From positions 124,001 through 188,000 of the forward strand of contig JAJDEF010000022.1 of NCBI GenBank assembly GCA_029259945.1: a stretch of 64,000 nucleotides of DNA, in the 5' to 3' direction. The position numbers and the translations under genes are program-made. The DNA is from Planctomycetota bacterium (GTDB lineage: Bacteria; Planctomycetota; Planctomycetia; Pirellulales; Lacipirellulaceae). The stretch's first letter is position 1. Every line of letters starts with the position of its first letter. This document shows positions 26,242-35,390 of the stretch, in pieces. The notes below the pieces were generated by a model, which worked only from the letters and a program-made list of their open reading frames with translations, had not been told where the DNA came from and did not search any database.

Positions 26242-26997
26242 TTACGAGGTCAAGACTCGGCTAAGCAAATTGCTCAGCATGCCGTCTTGGTGTTGGATTA
26301 ACTTCATATTGGATTCATACGCCCGCGAAGTTTCGATCATCGCCATCATCTCCGATGTCGAACTTACTCCCGACATCTCGAGGTAACCCTGACGAATGTC
26401 TCGATCGCCAGACGGCACAGGAGTGGTTGGGCCCAATGCGCGATAGGCGTTGTTACCCGCCTTCGCCAAATCGCCTAGCGATTGGGGGCGCTGCAACCCG
26501 ATCGAAGTATTCTGCCCGCCTTGGGCAATCACACCACCCGACATCACTTCCCAAGGTTGCGTGCCATTGAGCTTGATCCCTTTGCCTGCGTTGTCGAGCA
26601 CTTCAAGACGTCCCGATTGCGTCAACAATCGCCCCTGCCCGTCGATCTCAAAATCGCCCGCCCGCGTCAGCAACATCTCTCCGCTGGGGGTACGGACTTG
26701 AAAGAACCCGTCCCCATGAATCGCAAAGTCGGTCGGAATCTTGGTTTCGCGTAATGTCGAGTTGGAAAAGTCGGTCTCGACCTCCACCAACTTCACGCCA
26801 CCACCAATGTCGTTCCCCGATTTGCTGCCCTCGTAGGCCGTGCCTTGCTGAATCGCTTCGGCAAAGCGAGCCTGAAACGTCGGCACATCGCGTTTGAAAC
26901 CAGGAGTCTCAACATTGGCCAAATTATTGGCTATGAACTCCAGACGCTGAGACTGAACTTTGGCGCCTTCAGCCGAAAGATACATTCCGTAGGACAT
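26242..26997 (-). CDS. flgF: Flagellar proximal rod protein FlgF
   Basis: This 251-residue protein has the rod signature RLEFIANNLANVETPGFKRD, a FAIHGDGFFQVRT core and the C-terminal SEMMAMIETSRAYESNMKLI helix. Its order before flgG and its length favour FlgF over a second FlgG. The frame opens at 27054, but the ATG at 26997 (MSYGMYLSAEGA) gives the expected N terminus. It is the first visible gene of the flagellar cluster. The 237 bp upstream (to hemC) should contain the promoter. Confidence 0.9.
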   Translation of the reverse strand: MSYGMYLSAEGAKVQSQRLEFIANNLANVETPGFKRDVPTFQARFAEAIQQGTAYEGSKSGNDIGGGVKLVEVETDFSNSTLRETKIPTDFAIHGDGFFQVRTPSGEMLLTRAGDFEIDGQGRLLTQSGRLEVLDNAGKGIKLNGTQPWEVMSGGVIAQGGQNTSIGLQRPQSLGDLAKAGNNAYRALGPTTPVPSGDRDIRQGYLEMSGVSSTSEMMAMIETSRAYESNMKLIQHQDGMLSNLLSRVLTS

Positions 26998-27234
26998 GGT
27001 CGTCTTTGATAGCAGGTACGCCCCCCCGCAATCTTTCCGACTTGCACTACGCACTCACCATGCCAAGGTTGCAAGGAGTCAGCCAAACAGAATAGAAACA
27101 CTGTTTCCAAAGCACTTTACTGATCAGAAAAGATTTTCACCGCGTCAACCGAGAAGCCAACATCCCCGACCCATTCGGCAAGCCATGCCGGTTGGAGCAT
27201 GCGTCATCGGCAATCTCTGCCGCTAGTTGCAAAA

Positions 27235-28158
27235 TCAGCCGCCCCGCGCCTCGGCAACAATCGCCGCCCCCCCTTGGGCCAACAACTGATCCGCCACCTC
27301 ATTGCCAATCGCAATCGCATCAGCAACCTGACCACAAGCAGTGGCCCTCAAAATCTGTTCGCCATCGAGACTCGCTACCAACCCATCCAGCGTCAACTGG
27401 CCACCCTCGATACGACCCCACGCCCCCACCGGTGCCGAACACCCTCCATGCAACTTTGCTAGCATCGACCGCTCGGCTTCGACCGCCCTGTGTGAAGTTG
27501 CGTCGTCAAGCTTCGCGAGCAACTCCCCAACCGCCGAATCCTCCGCACGGCATTCAAGCCCCAACGCCCCCTGCCCTGGCGCCGGCAGCACCCGAGGTGG
27601 TTCTAACAACTCGGCAATTCGATCCGCCAATCCCAAGCGTCCTAACCCCGCCGCCGCAAGAATCACCGCGTCGTATTCTCCCGCATCCAGTTTGCGCAAT
27701 CGCGTATCAACGTTGCCTCGGATTCCAACGACCTCTAGCTCTGGACACAAATGTCGAATCTGAGCTTGCCGACGCAAACTCCCCGTGCCCACCCGCGCGC
27801 CAGCTGGCAATGTCATCAACGAGTCCGCCTTGGTGCTGACCAATGCATCCGCCGGATTCTCGCGCTCCGGCACCGCTGCCAATACCAAACCCGCCACCGT
27901 ATCAGTCGGCAAATCCTTGAGGCTATGGACGGCAATATCCACCTCGCTAGCCAATACCGCCGCTTGAATCTCTTTGGTAAACACCCCCTGCAACCCGATG
28001 CCGGCAATCGGGCCCTGCTGCTGGGTGTCACCACGGGTGGTGATCTCCACCAGCTCAACCCGGGCGCCTAAAGCTCGCAATTGGCCTGCCACCCAACTCG
28101 CCTGCCAGCGGGCCAACTGACTAGCACGGGTACCAATTCGAATCGATGCAGTGCTCAC
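27235..28158 (-). CDS. hemC: Hydroxymethylbilane synthase (porphobilinogen deaminase)
   Basis: This 307-residue cytoplasmic haem-pathway enzyme polymerises four porphobilinogen units. Visible motifs are RIGTRASQLARWQ, the HSLKDLPT loop at 78-85, GTGSLRRQAQ, and the dipyrromethane cofactor-binding Cys240 in HGGCSAPVG. It starts with GTG and overlaps the serS stop by 4 nt (GTGA), so translation is probably coupled. Length and motifs are complete. Confidence 0.95.
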   Translation of the reverse strand: MSTASIRIGTRASQLARWQASWVAGQLRALGARVELVEITTRGDTQQQGPIAGIGLQGVFTKEIQAAVLASEVDIAVHSLKDLPTDTVAGLVLAAVPERENPADALVSTKADSLMTLPAGARVGTGSLRRQAQIRHLCPELEVVGIRGNVDTRLRKLDAGEYDAVILAAAGLGRLGLADRIAELLEPPRVLPAPGQGALGLECRAEDSAVGELLAKLDDATSHRAVEAERSMLAKLHGGCSAPVGAWGRIEGGQLTLDGLVASLDGEQILRATACGQVADAIAIGNEVADQLLAQGGAAIVAEARGG

Positions 28159-29438
28159 GCTGTGCCACCAATACGCTCTTTACCCACCCATTTTTGTAGG
28201 GCTTCTGGGATAACGATGCTGCCGTCGGCCTGTTGACCGTTTTCGAGGATGGCAATCATCGCACGGCTAATCGCAATCGCGGTGCCGTTGAGCGTATGGG
28301 CAAACTTCGTCCCCTTTTCGCCCTTCACCTTATAGCGAATGTTCAACCGTCGCGCTTGGTAATCCGTGCAGTTGCTCGCGCTGGTGACCTCGCCAAATTC
28401 ACCGCTCTTGCCACGGCCAGGCATCCAGGCTTCGAGATCAAACTTACGGTAAGCAGGGCCGCCAAGATCGCCAGTCGCTGTGTCGATCACACGATAAGGA
28501 ATGTCCAAACCATCAAACAGTTGGCATTCCAAATCACATAAATAGTTATGCATATCCTCACTCTGATCAGGCAGAGTAAAGGCAAACATCTCGATTTTCG
28601 TAAATTGGTGTACCCGATACAGCCCACGCGATGCGCGACCCGCTGCCCCCGCTTCGGTGCGAAAACAATGGCTAATGCCACAAATCTTGAGCGGAAGCTG
28701 CTCGGCGTCGATCACCTGACCCGAGTAAAGGCCTCCTAAAGTGATCTCTGCCGTCGCCACCAGATTCAAATCTTGATTTTCGATGCTGTAAATCTGAGTT
28801 TCAGGACCACGCGGGATAAAACCAATACCCTGCAAGATTTCTCCGCGAGCCAGATCGGGCGTAATCATCGGCGTAAAACCTTCGCCCACCAATAGCTGCA
28901 TCGCGTATTGTTGCAACGCAAGTTCGAGCAGCGCGGCTTCGTTTTTTAGAAAGTAAAACCCGTTGCCCGCGATTCGTGCCCCACCCTCAAAATCAACCAG
29001 GTCGTGCTGTTGGGCCAATTCGACATGGTCGAGCACCGGAAAACCAAATTTCCGAACTTGAGACTTCCCACGCCGCAGCTCCACGCAGCAAGCCTCATCA
29101 CCGACGGGCACATCCCCATGCGTCAGGTTCGGCATACTGCGATAGATGGCCCCTGCTTCAGCAGCAATGCGATCCATCTCCGCCTGTTGAGCGTCTTTCT
29201 GTTCGCGAAGCCGCCGGCCTTCGTCTTTGCGCTGCTCACGCTCCGCTTCATCTTTGGCTTTGCCAATCGATTTGCTAACAACGTTAGCCTGCCGCGAAAG
29301 CTCTTCGACGTCTTGTTGCAACTGCCGAGATTGGTTTTCCAACTCCACAAACCGAGCCACATCGGCCTTCACTCCCCGATTCGTACAGTTCACCTGCACA
29401 AGTTCCGAGTTCTCAAGAATAAATCGTTTATCCAACAT
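28155..29438 (-). CDS. serS: Seryl-tRNA synthetase
   Basis: This 427-residue class II synthetase has an N-terminal coiled-coil tRNA-binding arm (about residues 30-100, rich in Glu, Gln and Arg). The catalytic core shows motif 2 (CFRTEAGAAGRASRGLYRVH) and motif 3 (NGTAIAISRAMIAILENG). It charges tRNA-Ser and tRNA-Sec. It is followed by hemC with a 4-nt overlap. The upstream gap contains the GxxExxY cassette. Confidence 0.96.
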   Translation of the reverse strand: MLDKRFILENSELVQVNCTNRGVKADVARFVELENQSRQLQQDVEELSRQANVVSKSIGKAKDEAEREQRKDEGRRLREQKDAQQAEMDRIAAEAGAIYRSMPNLTHGDVPVGDEACCVELRRGKSQVRKFGFPVLDHVELAQQHDLVDFEGGARIAGNGFYFLKNEAALLELALQQYAMQLLVGEGFTPMITPDLARGEILQGIGFIPRGPETQIYSIENQDLNLVATAEITLGGLYSGQVIDAEQLPLKICGISHCFRTEAGAAGRASRGLYRVHQFTKIEMFAFTLPDQSEDMHNYLCDLECQLFDGLDIPYRVIDTATGDLGGPAYRKFDLEAWMPGRGKSGEFGEVTSASNCTDYQARRLNIRYKVKGEKGTKFAHTLNGTAIAISRAMIAILENGQQADGSIVIPEALQKWVGKERIGGTA

Positions 29439-29528
29439 GTTTAAGATTGGCCCTTTTGGCTATGTATTTTTGCAACCGTTCGCAGCAAAAATTTGATCGG
29501 CAGTTTTGAGACATACTAATATAAATGA

Positions 29529-29961
29529 ACCACAGAGGGCACAGAGCACGCAGAGAATTTAGAGTTTGAATCGTTTGATTCCGTCCTTAGGTACTTTCGT
29601 ATTGAAATTGATTAGAAGTCCGGTCGTGATGCCTGACAGTTTCAAGTAGGTAAGTAACTGGGCATGGTGTATGCTCTGGATATCTTTGACGGCTTTCAGC
29701 TCCAGTATCAACTGGTCTTCGACCAGAATATCAATCCGATATCCACAATCTAAGTGGACCCCTTTGTACTCAATGGGCAACGGATGTTCTAGCTTGAATC
29801 GAACTTCTTCGAGAGCCAACTCTCGCGCTAAACACTGTAGGTAGGTTGATTCCAATAACCCTGGACCAAGAGCCTTATGGACTTCGATGGCACATCCAAT
29901 CACTTTGCCCGTCAGCGGATCCTGCCCCATAGCTCTCTGTGTCCTCGGTGTGCTCTGTGGC
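29529..29961. mobile_element. ACCACAGAG-family element carrying a GxxExxY gene
   Basis: The left end (accacagagggcacagagca, from 29529) and right end (ggtgtgctctgtgg, ending about 29960) are mutually complementary. They flank a single small gene (29559-29930). The same ends bound gene-free elements at 2213, 53071 and 55435. The gene-bearing copy is inserted between serS and an M20 peptidase gene, with its right end reaching to within 16 bp of the peptidase stop. No transposase is present and no target-site duplication was confirmed, so mobility is inferred. Confidence 0.6.
29559..29930 (-). CDS. GxxExxY family protein
   Basis: This 123-residue protein contains the family hallmark GLLESTY, preceded by VIGCAIEVHKALGP. 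The conserved HPLPIEYKGV and DCGYRIDILVEDQLILELKA segments resemble a PD-(D/E)XK-like nuclease core (D...ELK), and it ends with a GLLINFN strand. The function of the family is unknown. The ATG at 29930 begins just outside the right-hand repeat; longer forms would translate the repeat itself. The gene is packed inside a repeat-bounded cassette. Confidence 0.88.
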   Translation of the reverse strand: MGQDPLTGKVIGCAIEVHKALGPGLLESTYLQCLARELALEEVRFKLEHPLPIEYKGVHLDCGYRIDILVEDQLILELKAVKDIQSIHHAQLLTYLKLSGITTGLLINFNTKVPKDGIKRFKL

Positions 29962-29976
29962 AAAAAATATACTTTA

Positions 29977-31371
29977 TCACTTCGTATTTTGGTGAGCAGT
30001 GGCAAGGCGGTCCCACAAAGCGGCACTCGCGCTGATACCATGGTGAAAATCGGCGAGCGAGAACTTCTCGTTGGGACTATGAAGATTATCGTCGTTTTGG
30101 CCCCAGCCGAGAAGTAGGACATCGGCTCCTAATTTGTCGGCAAACGTGCTGACAATCGGAATCGAGCCCCCCTCGCGGATGAATACCGGCCGATTACCAA
30201 AACCAATTTCAATGGCATCAGCAGCCGCCTGCAGGTACGGACTGTCAAGCGAGAAAACAACGCCTGGCGCTCGATGCGATTCGACGATCTCCATCTTGAT
30301 CCCCGTGGGAACATGTTTTTCAAGCCACGCGCGCAAATTTGCCGTGATTTTTTCTGGGTCTTGGTTAGGCACCAATCGAAAGCTGAACTTGGCGGCTGCA
30401 TGGGACGGGAGCACCGTTTTTTCGCCTTCGCCCTGATAGCCACCCCAAATGCCGTGAACATCGAACGAAGGCCGAGTCCAACGACGTTCGAGCGTACTAT
30501 ATCCAGCTTCGCCCGTCGTCCCATCCACTTCAAGCTGCTTGCAATACTCCGCCTCGTCAAACGGCAACGCACCGAATTCTTCACGCTCTTGTTCGGTAAG
30601 CGGCGCGACCTCGTCGTAAAACCCTGGTATCTGAATGCGACCCGCGTCGTCAACGATCGTCGAGAGCATGTCGCTGAGCGCATTGACGGGGTTCGTCACT
30701 GCTCCGCCGAAAACGCCCGAATGAAGATCACGATTGGGGCCCGTGAGATGAATTTCGTAATAAGCAATTCCGCGTAAACCGTAGGTAATCGCCGGCACAC
30801 CCGGCGCAAACTGGCTCGTGTCGCTAATCACCACGCAGTCGCAGGCAAGCTTTTCGATATTGCTCGCGAGGAAACTCTCCAGATGCTCGCTGCCTACCTC
30901 CTCTTCCCCTTCAATGAGCAGCTTGACTTGAACTGGCAACTTCTTGTTCGTGGCAAGCCAAGCCTCCACGCTTTTCACATGCGTCAGCATCTGACCTTTG
31001 TCATCCGTCGCACCCCGAGCAAAAACCTTGCCATCGCGCACCGTCGGTTCAAAGGGGGGCGTAATCCAAAGATCAAGTGGGTCGGGCGGCTGGACATCGT
31101 AATGCCCATAGACCAACACCACGGGAGCACCCGCCACCGGAGCGGTCTCTGCATAAACAATCGGATGACCCTCCGTCTCGTGAAGCTCAGCCTCCAGGCC
31201 AAAACCATTCAGATGCTCGACCATCCAATCGGCCGCACGACGGACATCGCCAGCAAATTTCGAATCGGCGCTGATGCTGGGAATGCGAAGCAGCTCGAAT
31301 AATTCGCCCTCCGCGCGCTGACGATTCTGCTCAAGATATTCAAAAACACCATTCACGGCAGAAGCAGACAC
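29977..31371 (-). CDS. M20 family dipeptidase/metallopeptidase
   Basis: This protein of about 464 residues is of the M20A (PepV/CNDP-like dipeptidase) type. The metal-binding motif VVLVYGHYDVQPPDP is present, as are the ARGATDDKGQ segment with the bridging Asp, LIEGEEEVGS with the catalytic and metal Glu, and a late LGWGQNDDNLHSPNE His ligand. The dimerisation domain sits between. It probably cleaves dipeptides in the cytoplasm. The start is uncertain: a TTG at 31422 and a GTG at 31356 are alternatives; the GTG at 31371 follows an AAGG-like site. Confidence 0.88.
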   Translation of the reverse strand: MSASAVNGVFEYLEQNRQRAEGELFELLRIPSISADSKFAGDVRRAADWMVEHLNGFGLEAELHETEGHPIVYAETAPVAGAPVVLVYGHYDVQPPDPLDLWITPPFEPTVRDGKVFARGATDDKGQMLTHVKSVEAWLATNKKLPVQVKLLIEGEEEVGSEHLESFLASNIEKLACDCVVISDTSQFAPGVPAITYGLRGIAYYEIHLTGPNRDLHSGVFGGAVTNPVNALSDMLSTIVDDAGRIQIPGFYDEVAPLTEQEREEFGALPFDEAEYCKQLEVDGTTGEAGYSTLERRWTRPSFDVHGIWGGYQGEGEKTVLPSHAAAKFSFRLVPNQDPEKITANLRAWLEKHVPTGIKMEIVESHRAPGVVFSLDSPYLQAAADAIEIGFGNRPVFIREGGSIPIVSTFADKLGADVLLLGWGQNDDNLHSPNEKFSLADFHHGISASAALWDRLATAHQNTK

Positions 31372-31529
31372 GTTAGGAACCTTGGAAAGGAAGGGTATCG
31401 GAGGGTCTAGGAAGGACGGCAAGAGGGGAAATTCTGCGAATCCCGTTTCCCCTTATCAGGGCCGTCCAATATAATGCGGCATCCCTAATTGCACCACCTA
31501 AAACCAGTTTCAAAATACCCCTTTCCCTC

Positions 31530-32795
31530 ATGAAACTAAAAACCATCACTCTCGGCTGCAAAGTCAACCAATACGAAACCGAGTACATCCGCGAAGGACT
31601 ACTCGGAATTGGCTACGACGACGTTCCCGACGATCGGCAGGCCGATCTTTGCGTGGTGAACACTTGCACGGTCACGTCTGAAGGCGATTCCAAAAGCCGG
31701 CAGATTATTCGTCGACTAGCTCGCGACAATCCCGCAAGCAAAATTGTCGTCATGGGCTGTTACGCCACCCGTGCCCCCGAAGAAGTCGCCGCACTGCCAA
31801 ATGTCACCGAAGTGCTCACCGACAAACGTGAACTCCCCGATCTGCTGGGGCGATTCGGCGTCACCGACATCCCCACCGGCATCTCCGGTTTTGGCCGACG
31901 GCATCGGGCCTATGTCAAAGTACAAGACGGCTGCCTACTCCGCTGCAGTTTCTGCATCATCCCCCACGTCCGCCCCCAACTCACCAGTCGACCGTTGCAG
32001 CACATTCTTAATGAAGTGCGCCGGCTCGTCGACAACGGTTACCGCGAAGTCGTGCTCACCGGAATTCACCTCGGCCACTACGGCGTCGACTGGAACCGCA
32101 ATCTGCCTAAAGAAAAATGGACACGGCTTTCGCATCTCGTCCGTTCGATCGCCAAACTGCCGGGCGATTTCCGCGTACGGCTTTCCAGCATCGAAGCCAC
32201 CGAAGTCACCCGCGAGTTGATCGACGTGATGCAAGACCACGGCGACCGCGTCTGCCCCCACCTACACATCTCTATGCAAAGCGGCAGCGACAGCGTCCTA
32301 CGGCGAATGCGCCGTCGTTGGGGCAGCCGTCGGTTTATCGACCGTTGCGAGATGCTCAAAGAACGACTCGATCAGCCCGCAATCACCACCGACATCATCG
32401 TCGGCTTCCCAGGCGAAACCGACGAAGAGTTTGCCGAAACCTGCGAAGTATCGCGGCAGGTAGGATTCTCAAAAATTCACATCTTCCCGTTCAGCGCCCG
32501 TCGCACGACCCCCGCCGCAGAAATGCTCGGCCAGCTTCCCAAAAAAGTAAAACAAGAACGCGGCCGAGAATTAGCGAGCCTCGAAGCAGAATTGCAGAAC
32601 AACTACTTTGCCAGCTTACTCGGCAAGCAACTACGAGTCCTGGTCGAGTCACCGCAAGAAGATCGGCCAGGCTACTCCATTGGCACCTCCTGCCGCTACG
32701 CACCCGTCGAAGTGCCGAGCAAAGCAGCCAACTACGGCGATTTTATCGAGGTAATAGCCGGCAGTATCAATGAAAAACACATTCAAGCCACATAG
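31530..32795 (+). CDS. mtaB: tRNA (t6A37) methylthiotransferase MtaB
   Basis: This 421-residue radical-SAM enzyme adds a methylthio group to t6A37 of tRNA. The N-terminal cluster cysteines are C10 (TLGCKVNQYE), C46 (NTCTVT) and C77; the radical-SAM CxxxCxxC is C135, C139 and C142. The CKVNQYE and NTCTVTS forms distinguish MtaB from MiaB and RimO. A C-terminal TRAM domain is present. The stop codon TAG is supplied by the first bases of a palindromic repeat at 32792, so the reading frame has been closed by that repeat or abuts it exactly. Confidence 0.92.
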   Translation: MKLKTITLGCKVNQYETEYIREGLLGIGYDDVPDDRQADLCVVNTCTVTSEGDSKSRQIIRRLARDNPASKIVVMGCYATRAPEEVAALPNVTEVLTDKRELPDLLGRFGVTDIPTGISGFGRRHRAYVKVQDGCLLRCSFCIIPHVRPQLTSRPLQHILNEVRRLVDNGYREVVLTGIHLGHYGVDWNRNLPKEKWTRLSHLVRSIAKLPGDFRVRLSSIEATEVTRELIDVMQDHGDRVCPHLHISMQSGSDSVLRRMRRRWGSRRFIDRCEMLKERLDQPAITTDIIVGFPGETDEEFAETCEVSRQVGFSKIHIFPFSARRTTPAAEMLGQLPKKVKQERGRELASLEAELQNNYFASLLGKQLRVLVESPQEDRPGYSIGTSCRYAPVEVPSKAANYGDFIEVIAGSINEKHIQAT

Positions 32796-32813
32796 CCCGG
32801 CCATCCTGGCCGG
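32792..32813. repeat. CCGGCCATCCTGGCCGG palindrome repeat, copy 2
   Basis: Identical 22-bp unit to those at 19560 and 36348. It overlaps the mtaB stop codon. It sits between the converging mtaB and glmM genes and may act as a bidirectional transcript end. Confidence 0.8.
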
Positions 32814-32834
32814 AAACATTGCAAGCAATCAATG

Positions 32835-34178
32835 TTACCCTTTGGCAATCACAGCCGACGTTTCACGACACAACCGCGCCGCTTCGTCCTCCGTCGGCGC
32901 TTCGGCCACCACCCGAACAATCGGTTCGGTGTTACTCGCACGAATAAGCAACCACTTGTCGGGCCAATCGAGACGCAAACCATCAAGACGGTCGCTCGTA
33001 GCTTCGCTGAAGTGACTTTCTAGGCAATCAAGAGCCGTGGCAACTTGCTCCGGGGCAAGTTCTACCTTGGCCTTGTGAATCGCATAGCGAGGCAATTCAT
33101 CGGCCAGGGCACTAATCGGTTCGCTGCGAGTCGCCATCGCGTCAAGCAGCAATGCCATCCCCACAAAGCTATCGCGAACCAAGCCAACGCGAGGGTCGAT
33201 GGCCCCCCCGTTACCCTCGCCGCCCAGGATGGCGTTTTCTGCCAACATCAAATCGACCACATTCGCCTCGCCCACCTTCGAGCGAAAGAACGGCACCGAA
33301 TATTTCTCGGCCAAATCTTGCGACATACGGCTCGTCGAACAATTCGTGACCACCGGCCCAGGCTGATGGCGCAAAACATGGTCGACACAAATCGCCAGCG
33401 TGTATTCCTCGCCAAGATAACGACCCGACTCGTCGATCACCGCCAAACGATCGGCATCGGGGTCTTGGCAAAAACCAATATCGGCACCTGCTTTTTGGAC
33501 TAGCTCTAGAACCGAAGCAAGATTTTCTTGCGTCGGTTCGGCCGGATGCCCAAAGTGGCCGTCCGGTTCGCCACCGACCAACGTAATTTCACAACCCAGT
33601 TCTTGCAGCAACGGCACCCCAAGAACGCTGCCCGAACCATTATTCGCATCGAGCAACACCCGAAATCGACGTTTACGAATTCGCTCGACATCGCAAATAG
33701 CTGCCACCATGGCCAAGTGAGCCGTCGTCGTATCTTCAAGAGTTTGATATCGCCCAAGCTGATCGTGCGATCGCCAGTTCGGCGTTTCGTTGCGATAGCG
33801 GTCGATCACCAATTGCCCAGGGCCGGCGGGAATCACACGGCCAGCACCATCGAAGAGCTTGAGCCCGTTATATTCCGGAGGGTTATGGCTGGCAGAAATC
33901 TGAATCCCACCCGCAGCGCCCAGATGACGGACAAGCACACCCGTGGTGGGCGTCGCAGCAATACCCGCATCAAGGCAGGTACGCCCCATCGCCATCAGCG
34001 CCGATTGAACCGCTCCCGCCACCATCGGCCCCGTATGGCGGCCATCGCGGGTAACCACCACTGGCCCCTCAGGCAACGTATCGGCAAAAGCCCCGACATA
34101 GCGAGCGGCAACCTCAGGCGTAAGCGTTTCGCCCACCACCCCCCGCAATCCAGAAACGCTGATGATCAGTTCACTCAT
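32835..34178 (-). CDS. glmM: Phosphoglucosamine mutase (phosphohexomutase family)
   Basis: This 447-residue alpha-D-phosphohexomutase has the phospho-Ser loop SASHNP at 95-100 (Ser97), the Mg-binding DPDADRLAV loop near 243, the sugar-specificity GEGNGG segment and the C-terminal RASNTEPIVRVVAEA phosphate-binding loop. GlmM interconverts glucosamine-6-P and glucosamine-1-P. The start region (SVSGLRGVVGETLTPE) is GlmM-like, but phosphomannomutase/phosphoglucomutase activity cannot be excluded. The ATG at 34178 is preferred over a TTG two codons upstream. glmS is in the same window at 53515. Confidence 0.85.
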   Translation of the reverse strand: MSELIISVSGLRGVVGETLTPEVAARYVGAFADTLPEGPVVVTRDGRHTGPMVAGAVQSALMAMGRTCLDAGIAATPTTGVLVRHLGAAGGIQISASHNPPEYNGLKLFDGAGRVIPAGPGQLVIDRYRNETPNWRSHDQLGRYQTLEDTTTAHLAMVAAICDVERIRKRRFRVLLDANNGSGSVLGVPLLQELGCEITLVGGEPDGHFGHPAEPTQENLASVLELVQKAGADIGFCQDPDADRLAVIDESGRYLGEEYTLAICVDHVLRHQPGPVVTNCSTSRMSQDLAEKYSVPFFRSKVGEANVVDLMLAENAILGGEGNGGAIDPRVGLVRDSFVGMALLLDAMATRSEPISALADELPRYAIHKAKVELAPEQVATALDCLESHFSEATSDRLDGLRLDWPDKWLLIRASNTEPIVRVVAEAPTEDEAARLCRETSAVIAKG

Positions 34179-34298
34179 AGTCAAAAATCGATGCCAGGAA
34201 TAAAGTTAGCTCGAACCAAAGATCGTACCAAGATTACCCCTCCAACAAAACCGCACGCCTGCCCAGCAGGTGAAAAGATTGGCTACAATAAGATCGCC

Positions 34299-35390
34299 AT
34301 GACGAATTCGTCCCAACACTCTCGACGCGATTTTTTGCAAGGCCGCACTGCCGCTCGCGTGCTCACCGACAAGGTGAAATCGTGGGTCGATACCACCTCC
34401 GAACTGCTCGACCCCGCCCCAACAGGCAAACAATCCATGCTTGCCCATGCCAGTCGACGGGCGATGGCATGTGAATTCGCCGTGCAATACCACCTCGCCG
34501 ACGAAGTCCCCACCGACGACATTCTGGCCGCTTTTGATTTGATCGACGATCTGGAAACCCAAATGACCATCTATCGCGAGCACAGCCAGGTGATCGCAAT
34601 CAACCAACAGGCCGCAAATGGCCCCGTGACGGTTGAGCCAGGACTGTTTGCAGTATTAAAACTGTCCGAAAAACTCTATCGCGAAACCGACCAAGCCTTT
34701 GATATTACCAGCAGTCCACTCTCGCAAATCTGGGGGTTTATGCAGCGCGACGGACGACACCCTACCGAAAACGAAATTGCCGAGGCTCAGGCTCAGGTCG
34801 GGTTCGATCAAATCAAACTGGATCACTCAAAAAGTACCATTCAATTCTCACAGCCCCACGTAGAAATTAATTTCAATGCCATTGGCAAGGGCTATGCGCT
34901 CGACGAAGCCGCAAAAATGCTAAACGATTTTGGCGTGAACAATTACCTTTGGCATGGCGGACGCAGTAGCGTTTTGGCACACGGCAAGAATCACGCCGAT
35001 TCCCGCCAAGCGTGGACCATCGCGTTGCGACATCCGTTACAACCCCAGCGCTGTTTGGCGGAGTTTCACCTACGAGATCAAGCACTAGCAACCGCCGGCG
35101 GGGCGACCCAGTTTTTTGAGCATGAAGGACGAAGGTACAGCCACATTATCGACCCCCGCACCGGCAGGCCCGCCGAGGGGGTTTTTACTTCGACCGTGAT
35201 TGCCCCAACTGCCGCAGAAGCCGATGCGCTAGCGACCGCTTTTTTTGTGATGGGCGTCGAGCCAGTTCGCAAGTATTGTGCAAAACACCCTGAAATCGCA
35301 GCCGTCCTGGTCTCTCCACATGACGAGAGCGGTGAAATCACCCTTCATGCCTTTGGCCTGAACGATGACGCTTGGACAAAAGCCAGTTGA
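34299..35390 (+). CDS. apbE: FAD:protein FMN transferase (ApbE family)
   Basis: This 363-residue ApbE-type flavin transferase shows DLIDDLETQMTIYREHS, the NAIGKGYALDEAAKML motif, SHIIDPRTGRPAEG and DALATAFFVMG, covering the Mg2+/FAD site. It attaches FMN to Thr in target flavoproteins. The N terminus has a Tat-like SRRDFLQGR sequence but no hydrophobic stretch follows, so export is doubtful. The frame is open far upstream (to 33528), but that part runs antisense through glmM; the ATG at 34299 is the plausible start. It is divergent from glmM. Confidence 0.88.
   Translation: MTNSSQHSRRDFLQGRTAARVLTDKVKSWVDTTSELLDPAPTGKQSMLAHASRRAMACEFAVQYHLADEVPTDDILAAFDLIDDLETQMTIYREHSQVIAINQQAANGPVTVEPGLFAVLKLSEKLYRETDQAFDITSSPLSQIWGFMQRDGRHPTENEIAEAQAQVGFDQIKLDHSKSTIQFSQPHVEINFNAIGKGYALDEAAKMLNDFGVNNYLWHGGRSSVLAHGKNHADSRQAWTIALRHPLQPQRCLAEFHLRDQALATAGGATQFFEHEGRRYSHIIDPRTGRPAEGVFTSTVIAPTAAEADALATAFFVMGVEPVRKYCAKHPEIAAVLVSPHDESGEITLHAFGLNDDAWTKAS

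Noticed and set aside
29931-30122. Longer N terminus for the GxxExxY protein
   Set aside because: It would translate the element's terminal repeat and overlap the M20 peptidase gene.
33528-34298. N-terminal extension of apbE
   Set aside because: It is antisense to glmM and has no family similarity; the ATG at 34299 gives the normal ApbE length.
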